Shown: one piece after another, positions 44,154-51,935 of the stretch | Numbering within the stretch: the first letter of the stretch is position 1 | Layout of the letters: every line of letters begins with the position of its first letter | DNA from: Kistimonas scapharcae | Lineage (GTDB): Bacteria; Pseudomonadota; Gammaproteobacteria; Pseudomonadales; Endozoicomonadaceae | DNA length: 64,000 nt | Assembly (NCBI RefSeq): GCF_039540975.1 | Contig: NZ_BAABFL010000481.1 | Coordinates: 62,001 to 126,000 of the forward strand | Direction: 5' to 3' | Position numbers and translations under genes: made by a program | The notes under the pieces: model-generated | What the model saw: the letters and a program-made list of their open reading frames with translations, nothing else | Databases searched by the model: none | What the model was told of the DNA's origin: nothing

Positions 44154-45221
44154 TCAGGCCGGTGCTTCTTCCGGTCTGTTCGCTTTTGCTGGTACTTTTC
44201 GTGCGGCGGCGCGTTCGCGCCTTTTGCTGCGCCGGTACTCTATGGGCGTCAGGCCGGTCCAGCGCTTGAAGGCCCGGTAGAAGGTGCTGGGTTCGGAAAA
44301 GCCGGTCAGGTAGACAATCTCGTCAATGGATTCATCCGTCCGTGCCAGCAACCGCCGGGCGAGGTTGCTCCGGTAACCGGCCAGCAACTGGTTGAAACTG
44401 GTTTCCGCTTCCGCCAGTCGGCTTCGCAATGTTCTGGCAGTAATCTCCAGTCGTTCCGCTACGGATTCCAGACTGACCTGGCCGGAGTCCAGCAGTTCGC
44501 CGATGACCCGGGTGACTGCCATGACCACATCCTGCTTTTCCAGTCGGGCCATCTGCTCGGAGGCTACCTGCTCGTGGGCACGCATCAGCTCGGGCTCGGC
44601 GTGCAGGGAGCGATAACTGAGGACGGCCGGGTCAAAGACCAGTTCATCCGCCTCATCACCGAAGCTAACCGGGCAACCGAACACCCGCTGGTATTCACTG
44701 TCATCCCCCACGCCTTCATGGGAGAAGGTGATGGCCAGCGGTTTAAATGCACCGTCTGTGACATGCTGGAAAAAACGGATGACACCCAGCATGATGCTGT
44801 CGCTCAGGTGCCGGATGCTGACGGCATCGCCGGTGGTGGGCGCCACCACCAGCGCACAACGGTCGTCGGTGATTTCCAGCCGGCCGCAGATGGCGTCACT
44901 CAGCAGGCGCTGGTAGCGCAGTGCCCGTTGCAGCCCTTCCTCAAAGGTGTGGCTGCTCAGGAACAGGTATTCCAGCACCTGGCCGCGAAACAACGGCGTG
45001 TTTTCACCAAGATGTAAACCGATTAATGGGTCCCCGGTGACATCCTCACAGGCCTGCCAGAAGAGTGTTTGTGCATGATGGGGGGTTCGGGTGCGTTGGT
45101 CGGCCAGCAGTTGCGCCGTGATATTGCAGCGTTTGTAGATCGGTGTGGGATCAATCCCGGCATTCATGAAGGCCTGGTGTGCCATCCGTACCAGGATGCC
45201 TGCGTCTTTTAATTCGCTCAT
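44154..45221 (-). CDS. AraC-family transcriptional regulator
   Basis: A 355-residue regulator with an arabinose-binding-like N-terminal domain of the type found in OruR/ArgR-like Pseudomonas regulators (about residues 20-205) and a C-terminal AraC double helix-turn-helix (about 235-335): LESVAERLEITARTLRSRLAE is the first recognition helix region and IDEIVYLTGFSEPSTFYRAFKRWTG the second, followed by the conserved TPIEYRR. The C-terminal tail is Arg/Lys/Ala-rich. It is convergent with adhesin 2 (46 bases apart) and divergent from a MaoC hydratase across 259 bases. Regulation of the hydratase is the likely role; regulation of the adhesins is possible but unsupported. Confidence 0.9.
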   Translation of the reverse strand: MSELKDAGILVRMAHQAFMNAGIDPTPIYKRCNITAQLLADQRTRTPHHAQTLFWQACEDVTGDPLIGLHLGENTPLFRGQVLEYLFLSSHTFEEGLQRALRYQRLLSDAICGRLEITDDRCALVVAPTTGDAVSIRHLSDSIMLGVIRFFQHVTDGAFKPLAITFSHEGVGDDSEYQRVFGCPVSFGDEADELVFDPAVLSYRSLHAEPELMRAHEQVASEQMARLEKQDVVMAVTRVIGELLDSGQVSLESVAERLEITARTLRSRLAEAETSFNQLLAGYRSNLARRLLARTDESIDEIVYLTGFSEPSTFYRAFKRWTGLTPIEYRRSKRRERAAARKVPAKANRPEEAPA

Positions 45222-45480
45222 GTTACTGCCCGGCTTCTGTTGTTATTCCGTCAGTCCTTTGCGGCGGCTGTTAGTGTCAGCACCTTGGCTGTACGGGGTG
45301 TTATTGCCTGATCGTGCCGTATTCGTTTCGCTATCTTAGAGAGGATTGGGGGGGATGACAATCGGTTACGGCGGCGTCATTGGCAATCGGGCAGGGAGCC
45401 GGGGGTGAATCAGCCAATGCGACGCGACCGGTGCGTGTAAGAATCGAGGACTTGTCAGTCCCAGACATCGGTGCTCCATC

Positions 45481-46329
45481 ATGCAGGCAGACACGTTATC
45501 GACCATTCCTTCTTTGTGGCGTCTCTATGCGGGCGCCGCTGTCAAACGCGGGCGTCCCACGGGCGATTCGCTGCCTGCCTTGTCCGTCAGTGTCGCCGGT
45601 GTGCGTGCTGATCGCCCCCAGGTGCAGGCGTATAACCGGGTCTGTGGGTTTGAACGGCAGGCAACGTTGGCGCCGACATTTCTGCATATTCTCTCTTTTC
45701 CGTTGCAGATGCATTTGCTGGTCCATAACGCCATGCCGCTGGCACCGGTGGGGCTGGTGCATGTTCGCAACCGGATTCGCCAATACCGGCCGGTCGAACA
45801 GGAGGAGCTGCTGTGGATTGACTGTACGGTGGGTGAAACCCGCCGGGTGGAGGCCGGGCTGGAGTTTGACTTCATTACCCGCATCGAGGCGAACGGGGAA
45901 CCGGTGTGGGACAGCGTCAGCACAACACTCTCGAGAATGTCGGGGAAGACGGCTGGCAAAAAGCCACGACGCCAGGAAGAAACGCTACCCGAACCGGATG
46001 AAAACTGGTCGCTTCCGCCCGATCTGGGGCGCCGGTATGGTGCGGTTTCCGGGGATCGTAATCCTATTCATCTCTATCCGTTCACGGCGAAACTGTTTGG
46101 TTTTCGGCGTCCTATCGCCCATGGTATGTGGTCCAAGGCCCGTTGTCTGGCGGCACTGGCGTCCACCATCGGGAATAAACCGTTTTCGGTTGATGTGCGG
46201 TTTAAAACCCCGGTCTACTTACCGTCCGAGGTGAGTTTTAGCCGACAATCGTCTGAATCGGGTGTCGATTTCCAACTGTATTCTACGGGGGGGCGGCCGC
46301 ACCTTACCGGTGAGGTTGCCTGGCTTTAA
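45481..46329 (+). CDS. MaoC-family acyl dehydratase/hydratase
   Basis: Hot-dog-fold protein of 282 residues. The C-terminal half carries the MaoC signature YGAVSGDRNPIHLYPFTAKLFGFRRPIAHGMWSKA (about residues 184-218, split here across the catalytic Asp-His pair), which in R-specific hydratases acts on 2-enoyl-CoA. The N-terminal half is a second, degenerate hot-dog. The ribosome-binding site before the ATG at 45481 is weak. Together with the fadI/fabG pair 31 kb away it would complete a thiolase-ketoreductase-hydratase set. It precedes tadA by 60 bases. Confidence 0.85.
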   Translation: MQADTLSTIPSLWRLYAGAAVKRGRPTGDSLPALSVSVAGVRADRPQVQAYNRVCGFERQATLAPTFLHILSFPLQMHLLVHNAMPLAPVGLVHVRNRIRQYRPVEQEELLWIDCTVGETRRVEAGLEFDFITRIEANGEPVWDSVSTTLSRMSGKTAGKKPRRQEETLPEPDENWSLPPDLGRRYGAVSGDRNPIHLYPFTAKLFGFRRPIAHGMWSKARCLAALASTIGNKPFSVDVRFKTPVYLPSEVSFSRQSSESGVDFQLYSTGGRPHLTGEVAWL

Positions 46330-46389
46330 CGTTGTCTCATAGAGCCGTCCCGCTATAATCCCGCCCTTTTGGATGATGGCAGTAGCGTA

Positions 46390-46887
46390 ATGCAGGCGAC
46401 TCAGGAAACCGATCAGCACTGGATGCAGCAAGCCTTGCGCCTTGCGCGACTGGGGGCAGCCCTGAACGAGGTACCGGTGGGCGCTATTGTTGTGCATGAA
46501 AACCGCATCGTCGGGCGGGGGTACAACAGCCCGATCAGCCGGGTCGACCCGGTCGCCCATGCCGAGATCCAGGCACTGCGCGATGCCGCGGTCACCCTCA
46601 ACAATTACCGGCTGGTGGACTGCGACCTCTACGTCACCCTGGAACCCTGCACCATGTGCGCCGGTGCCATTGTCCACAGCCGGATTCGCCGGCTGGTGTA
46701 TGGCGCCACAGAACCCAAGGCCGGCGCCGTTGCCAGCCAGGCGGAGCTGCTGGACATGCCCTGGCTGAATCACGTAGTGGCTGTTACCGGCGGCGTGCTG
46801 GAAGGGGAGTGTTCACAGTTACTGTCCGACTTTTTCCGCCGGCGCCGCCTGGAGAAAAAACAGGCTAAACAGCCGGGCTGTTGTTAG
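46390..46887 (+). CDS. tadA: tRNA adenosine(34) deaminase TadA
   Basis: Zinc deaminase that converts A34 to inosine in tRNA-Arg(ACG), an essential step. From the ATG at 46390 the protein has 165 residues with the zinc-ligand and catalytic residues at the positions known in E. coli TadA: H57 and E59 in HAEIQAL, C87 and C90 in EPCTMCAGA. An in-frame TTG at 46369 is less likely. It abuts the convergent mltF gene with a 1-base gap; the tadA-mltF-purL order matches E. coli. Confidence 0.95.
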   Translation: MQATQETDQHWMQQALRLARLGAALNEVPVGAIVVHENRIVGRGYNSPISRVDPVAHAEIQALRDAAVTLNNYRLVDCDLYVTLEPCTMCAGAIVHSRIRRLVYGATEPKAGAVASQAELLDMPWLNHVVAVTGGVLEGECSQLLSDFFRRRRLEKKQAKQPGCC

Positions 46888-46888
46888 C

Positions 46889-47740
46889 TCAGTCTGACTG
46901 CGCCAGTATCTGCGGCTGTTGCAGGTGCTGGTAAAACAGGCGGATATTCTCCACATAACGCACCGGTTCTGATCCGCGGGCATAGCCGTACCGTGTCTGG
47001 CGGTACCACCAGGATTGCTCCAGCAGGAGCAGGTGGAATCGGAGATCATGCCATTTGTCCGGATTGCCTCCAGCCTGGAGGGTAAGGTCACGGGCATCAT
47101 ACACATGCCCCATGCCGACGTTATAGGCAGCCAGGGCAATCCAGGTGCGATCAGGTTCCCGGATTGATTCAGGCAATCGGTCATGGATCCGGTTCAGGTA
47201 CCGGGCACCACCGCGCACACTCTGCTCCACATCCAGCCGGTTTCGAACACCAACCTCCCGGGCCGTGGTGAGTGTCAGCATCATCATGCCCCGCACGCCG
47301 GTGGGTGACCTTGCCCTGGGCGACCAGTGGGATTCCTGGTAGCTGATGGCAGCCAGCAGGCGCCAGTCGATCTGGTGTGATTCGGCAATGCGGCGAAACA
47401 GCGCCTCATACCGTGGAAGGCGGTGTGCAATATGGGTGTTGATACTGACATTTTCGGCGGCAGACAGGGCCACGGGAAAGGCATCCAACGGTGGATCAAA
47501 GAGTGGTGCCGCCTGGCGGTTGTCCAGGTAATAAGCCCAGCTCAGTTGCCGGTAGGATCGATTACTGTCACGGGTGTGCTCAGGTGATCCGGTTTGCTGA
47601 TTGGCCACCATGGCTGGCAGGAACGCAGGACAGACGACGCCTGTGTCTGGTGGTTTGTCACAGCCGGTCAGCAGCAACACACTGATGATCCGCCACGAAA
47701 CCAAGGAGCCGCGTGGATTTTTATAGTGAAGGCGTATCAT
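46889..47740 (-). CDS. mltF: MltF-type lytic transglycosylase lacking the solute-binding domain (lipoprotein)
   Basis: Peptidoglycan lytic transglycosylase, 283 residues. The ATG at 47740 gives a lipoprotein signal with lipobox LLTGC (cysteine near residue 25). The catalytic SLT domain is clear: IDWRLLAAISYQESHWSP with the catalytic Glu, then SPTGVRGMMMLT, WIALAAYNVGMGH and TRYGYARGSEPVRYVENIR, all close to E. coli MltF. E. coli MltF has 518 residues with an N-terminal extracellular solute-binding-like regulatory domain; here only about 90 residues lie between lipobox and catalytic domain. It sits between tadA and purL as in E. coli, which supports orthology despite the missing domain. Confidence 0.87.
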   Translation of the reverse strand: MIRLHYKNPRGSLVSWRIISVLLLTGCDKPPDTGVVCPAFLPAMVANQQTGSPEHTRDSNRSYRQLSWAYYLDNRQAAPLFDPPLDAFPVALSAAENVSINTHIAHRLPRYEALFRRIAESHQIDWRLLAAISYQESHWSPRARSPTGVRGMMMLTLTTAREVGVRNRLDVEQSVRGGARYLNRIHDRLPESIREPDRTWIALAAYNVGMGHVYDARDLTLQAGGNPDKWHDLRFHLLLLEQSWWYRQTRYGYARGSEPVRYVENIRLFYQHLQQPQILAQSD

Positions 47741-47968
47741 TCTCAACACGATAACCGGTACTCCTTCATGGCGATGATCAGCGCAGACTTTAGGGGCAAT
47801 GACGGGGCATGAACGAAAATCGGGTAATAGCGTCAAAGAGAGTGAAACAGGGGTTTGCCGGGTGGTTCAGCCACACGGCTTTCTGTATTATACGCGCACC
47901 CTGAGTACCCGCGCAGACTATTTGCGGTACTTACCAACCTCTCCCGGATTTCGAGGGTTCGTCTGACC

Positions 47969-50900
47969 ATGGAGATTCTACGCGGCAATCCCGCGCTTTC
48001 TTCTTTCCGTTCTGAGAGATTGCTGAAGGCGCTTCAGCAGCAGGTTACCGGTGTCACCGGTGTGTACGCTGACTTCATGCATTTTGCGCGACTGACCGCT
48101 CCGCTGACCAGCGAGGAGCAGGGTGTCCTGCAACGGTTGTTGCGCTACGGTCCGGGCATTGAGGCCCAGGAACCTGTCGGACAACTCTTCCTCGTGGTGC
48201 CACGGCCCGGCACCATCTCCCCCTGGTCCAGCAAAGCGACTGATATTACCCATAACTGCGGCCTTGGCCAGGTCCAGCGTCTGGAAAGGGGCATTGCCTA
48301 CTATATCCAGACCGATGGGGAACCCGGTGCCGAAGCGCTGGCAAGGATCGGTGATAGCCTGCATGACCCGATGACGGAGACCGTACTTCACAGCCTGGAG
48401 GCGGCCGAGTGCCTCTTCCGCGATGCCGAGCCACAGCCACTGACTTCGGTGGCGGTCATGGCTGAGGGGCGCGAGGCGCTGGAACTGGCCAACGCTGAAT
48501 TAGGGCTGGCGCTGGCAGAGGATGAGATTGATTACCTGGTGGAGAATTTCACCCGCCTGCAACGGGACCCTACCGATGTTGAGCTGATGATGTTCGCCCA
48601 GGCCAACTCGGAACATTGCCGGCACAAGATCTTCAACGCGTCCTGGGATATTGACGGTGAAGCGCAGGATAAATCCCTGTTTGGCATGATCCGCAATACC
48701 TGGGAGATGCACAGCGATGGCGTGTTGTCTGCCTATAAGGACAATGCCGCCGTCATCACCGGCTCCCGCGCCGGCCGCTTTTTCCCCAACCCTGACTCCT
48801 GCGAATACGGTTTTCATGAGGAAGATGTCCATATCCTGATGAAAGTGGAAACCCACAACCATCCAACGGCCATTGCCCCTTACCCCGGCGCCTCCACCGG
48901 TTCCGGTGGAGAGATCCGTGACGAAGGTGCGACCGGTCGTGGTGCCAAGCCGAAGGCGGGCCTGACCGGTTTCTCTGTCTCTAACCTGCGTATTCCCGGT
49001 TATGAGCAACCCTGGGAAGGGGATTTTGGCAAGCCGGACCGTATCGTCTCCGCCCTCGATATCATGATTGAGGGGCCGCTGGGCGGCGCCGGTTTCAATA
49101 ATGAATTCGGTCGTCCCAATCTCTGCGGATATTTCCGGACCTATGAAGAGCAGGTCAACGGCCCGGCCGGTGAGGAAGTGCGTGGTTACCACAAGCCGAT
49201 CATGATTGCCGGTGGCCTGGGCAACATTCGAGCTGATCATGTGCAGAAAGCCGAATTCGCTGCTGGCGCCAAGCTGATCGTTCTGGGTGGCCCGGCCATG
49301 CAGATCGGTCTGGGTGGTGGTGCGGCGTCGTCCATGAGTACCGGTGAAGGCCAGGAAGACCTGGATTTTGCCTCTGTACAGCGGGAAAACCCCGAAATGG
49401 AGCGCCGTTGCCAGGAAGTCATCGACCGCTGCTGGCAGCTGGGTGACAAGAACCCGATTCGCTTTATTCACGATGTCGGCGCCGGCGGTCTGTCCAACGC
49501 GTTCCCTGAACTGGTGAGTGACGGTGGCCGCGGCGGCAATTTTGAGCTGCGCAACATCCCCAACGATGAACCCGGCATGTCGCCGCTGGCGGTCTGGTGC
49601 AATGAGTCTCAGGAACGCTATGTGATGGCTGTTGAGCCGGAGGATATGGCGCGCTTTGAAGCGATCTGTCGTCGGGAACGCTGTCCTTTCGCAGTGGTAG
49701 GTACCGCCACGGATGAAGAGCACCTGCGTCTGTCAGATAGCCATTTTGACAACAACCCGGTTGATATGCCGCTGGAAGTCCTGCTGGGCAAGGCGCCCCG
49801 TATGCACCGGTCGGTGGAACGCACCGATTTTGAGCGCAAGGCACTGAAGCTGGCCGGTATTGATTTGGCCGAGGCGACAGAGCGGGTACTCCGCCTGCCG
49901 GCAGTCGCTGGCAAGAGTTTCCTGATTACCATTGGTGACCGTTCAATCACCGGTCTGGTCAATCGAGACCAGATGGTAGGTCCGTGGCAGGTACCCGTGG
50001 CGGACTGTGCCGTTACTGCGACCAGTTTCGATGTCTACACCGGTGAAGCCATGTCCATGGGCGAGCGTACGCCTGTGGCCTTGCTGGATGGCCCTGCATC
50101 CGGCCGTATGGCGATCGGTGAGGCGATCACCAATATTGCCAGTGCCCGGATTGGCAGCCTGTCTGATATTCGTCTGTCGGCCAACTGGATGTCTGCAGCG
50201 TCCCACCCCGGTGAAGGGGAGCGTCTGTACGATACGGTGAAAGCCGTGGGTATGGAATTGTGTCCTGAACTGGGTATCACCATTCCCGTGGGCAAGGATT
50301 CCATGTCCATGCGGACAGCCTGGAACGAGGATGGTACCGAGAAGTCTGTTACCTCACCGCTGTCGCTGATTATTTCCGCGTTCGCGCCGGTTCAGGATAT
50401 TCGCAAGACGGTGACGCCGCAGTTGAGGACGGATCTGGGCGACACCGAGCTGGTGTTGATCGACCTGGGGCGTGGCCGGAATCGCCTCGGTGGTTCTGCG
50501 TTGGCGCAGGTTTATCGTCAGTTGGGTGATGTGCCGGCTGACCTGGACAGCCCGGAAGACCTGAAAGCGTTCTTTGATGCAATCCAGCAGTTGATGGATG
50601 AGCAGAAGATCGTTGCTTACCACGACCGTTCAGACGGTGGTTTGCTGGCTACGTTGCTGGAAATGGCCTTTGCCGGCCATACCGGTATCCGGGTTGAGCT
50701 GGATAAGCTGGCGGAAACCCCGTCAGACCTGCTGCCGGCCCTGTTCAACGAAGAGTTGGGTGCAGTGATCCAGGTACGCCGTGAGGACAAGGGCTATGTG
50801 ATGGACTGCCTGGCCGAGTTCGGTCTGTCAGGTTGTGTCCACAGTATCGGTACACTGGCGGATGAGCAGAATGTCGAGTTCGTCTTCCGTGGGCATGACG

Positions 50901-51871
50901 TGTTGACCGGCAACCGGATTCGTTACCATCGCATCTGGTCAGAGACCAGCTACCGGATCCAGGCGCTGCGTGATAACGCCGAATGCGCCCGTCAGGAGTT
51001 TGATAACCTGCTGGACGACCGGGATCCCGGCCTGCACGCCGTGGTGGCCTGGGACCATAACCGGGATATTGCTGCGCCCTACATTGCCCGGGGCGCTAAA
51101 CCCCGGATCGCGATACTGCGGGAGCAGGGCGTGAATGGTCAGGTCGAAATGGCGGCAGCGTTTGACCGTGCCGGTTTTGCTGCGGTTGACGTGCACATGA
51201 GCGATCTCATGAGCGGTGACCGTTCGCTGGCTGATTTCACCGGTCTGGCAGCCTGTGGCGGTTTCTCTTACGGTGACGTGCTTGGTGCGGGTGAAGGCTG
51301 GGCGAAATCGATCCTGTTCAACAGCCGTACACGGGAACAGTTTGCTGCTTTCTTTGATCGCCGGGATACCTTCACGCTGGGGGTGTGTAACGGTTGTCAG
51401 ATGCTGTCCAACCTGCGAGAGCTGATTCCCGGTGCGTCGTTGTGGCCTCACTTTGTCCGTAACCGCTCCGAGCAGTTTGAAGCGCGGGTGGCCATGGTAC
51501 AGATTGAGAAGAGTCCTTCGATCTTCCTGTCTGGCATGGTGGGAGATCGTTTGCCGATCGCCATTGCCCACGGTGAAGGACATGCGGAGTTTGTCAATGC
51601 GGATGCCCTGCGTCGTTCAAGCGGCAGCGGCCTGGTGGCTTTGCGCTATGTCGATAACCATGGCCAGGTGACCGAGCGCTATCCGTTCAACCCCAATGGC
51701 TCGCCGGAAGGCATTACCGGCCTGACGACAAATGATGGTCGGGTCACGATTATGATGCCCCACCCGGAGCGGGTATTCCGGGCGGTCCAGAATTCCTGGC
51801 GTCCTGATGAGTGGGAAGAGGATGGCCCCTGGATGCGGATGTTCCGTAATGCCCGGGTCTGGGTTAACTGA
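47969..51871 (+). CDS. purL: Phosphoribosylformylglycinamidine synthase PurL
   Basis: Large-type FGAM synthase of purine biosynthesis: converts FGAR, glutamine and ATP to FGAM. The ATG at 47969 gives the canonical MEILRGNPALSSFR start and 1300 residues, close to E. coli (1295). The synthetase domain contains FAQANSEHCRHKIFNASW and GAEPKAG-type substrate loops (reads GATGRGAKPKAGLTGF). The C-terminal glutaminase has Cys1140 in GVCNGCQML and the HxE pair in MPHPERVFR. An upstream in-frame start at 47855 lacks support. A strong terminator follows. Confidence 0.97.
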   Translation: MEILRGNPALSSFRSERLLKALQQQVTGVTGVYADFMHFARLTAPLTSEEQGVLQRLLRYGPGIEAQEPVGQLFLVVPRPGTISPWSSKATDITHNCGLGQVQRLERGIAYYIQTDGEPGAEALARIGDSLHDPMTETVLHSLEAAECLFRDAEPQPLTSVAVMAEGREALELANAELGLALAEDEIDYLVENFTRLQRDPTDVELMMFAQANSEHCRHKIFNASWDIDGEAQDKSLFGMIRNTWEMHSDGVLSAYKDNAAVITGSRAGRFFPNPDSCEYGFHEEDVHILMKVETHNHPTAIAPYPGASTGSGGEIRDEGATGRGAKPKAGLTGFSVSNLRIPGYEQPWEGDFGKPDRIVSALDIMIEGPLGGAGFNNEFGRPNLCGYFRTYEEQVNGPAGEEVRGYHKPIMIAGGLGNIRADHVQKAEFAAGAKLIVLGGPAMQIGLGGGAASSMSTGEGQEDLDFASVQRENPEMERRCQEVIDRCWQLGDKNPIRFIHDVGAGGLSNAFPELVSDGGRGGNFELRNIPNDEPGMSPLAVWCNESQERYVMAVEPEDMARFEAICRRERCPFAVVGTATDEEHLRLSDSHFDNNPVDMPLEVLLGKAPRMHRSVERTDFERKALKLAGIDLAEATERVLRLPAVAGKSFLITIGDRSITGLVNRDQMVGPWQVPVADCAVTATSFDVYTGEAMSMGERTPVALLDGPASGRMAIGEAITNIASARIGSLSDIRLSANWMSAASHPGEGERLYDTVKAVGMELCPELGITIPVGKDSMSMRTAWNEDGTEKSVTSPLSLIISAFAPVQDIRKTVTPQLRTDLGDTELVLIDLGRGRNRLGGSALAQVYRQLGDVPADLDSPEDLKAFFDAIQQLMDEQKIVAYHDRSDGGLLATLLEMAFAGHTGIRVELDKLAETPSDLLPALFNEELGAVIQVRREDKGYVMDCLAEFGLSGCVHSIGTLADEQNVEFVFRGHDVLTGNRIRYHRIWSETSYRIQALRDNAECARQEFDNLLDDRDPGLHAVVAWDHNRDIAAPYIARGAKPRIAILREQGVNGQVEMAAAFDRAGFAAVDVHMSDLMSGDRSLADFTGLAACGGFSYGDVLGAGEGWAKSILFNSRTREQFAAFFDRRDTFTLGVCNGCQMLSNLRELIPGASLWPHFVRNRSEQFEARVAMVQIEKSPSIFLSGMVGDRLPIAIAHGEGHAEFVNADALRRSSGSGLVALRYVDNHGQVTERYPFNPNGSPEGITGLTTNDGRVTIMMPHPERVFRAVQNSWRPDEWEEDGPWMRMFRNARVWVN

Positions 51872-51887
51872 TTCTGAGTGAAAACTG

Positions 51888-51913
51888 AAAACCCCGCGCA
51901 AGCGGGGTTTTTT
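51888..51913 (+). terminator. Rho-independent terminator after purL
   Basis: Stem ACCCCGC (51891-51897) and GCGGGGT (51902-51908) with loop GCAA, followed by a T tract through 51913; flanking A bases extend the stem to 10 bp. It may also serve the convergent SopB-like gene. Confidence 0.9.
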
Positions 51914-51935
51914 ATGGTATTACCGTTGTTGGTGG

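Noticed and set aside
47854..47891. A sigma-70 promoter for purL (TTGCCG and TATTAT)
   Set aside because: The spacing between the hexamers is 25 bases, too long for a sigma-70 promoter, so I did not call it.
48500..49723. A 407-codon minus-strand frame inside purL
   Set aside because: purL is complete on the other strand. The antisense frame has no start signal or recognisable motif.
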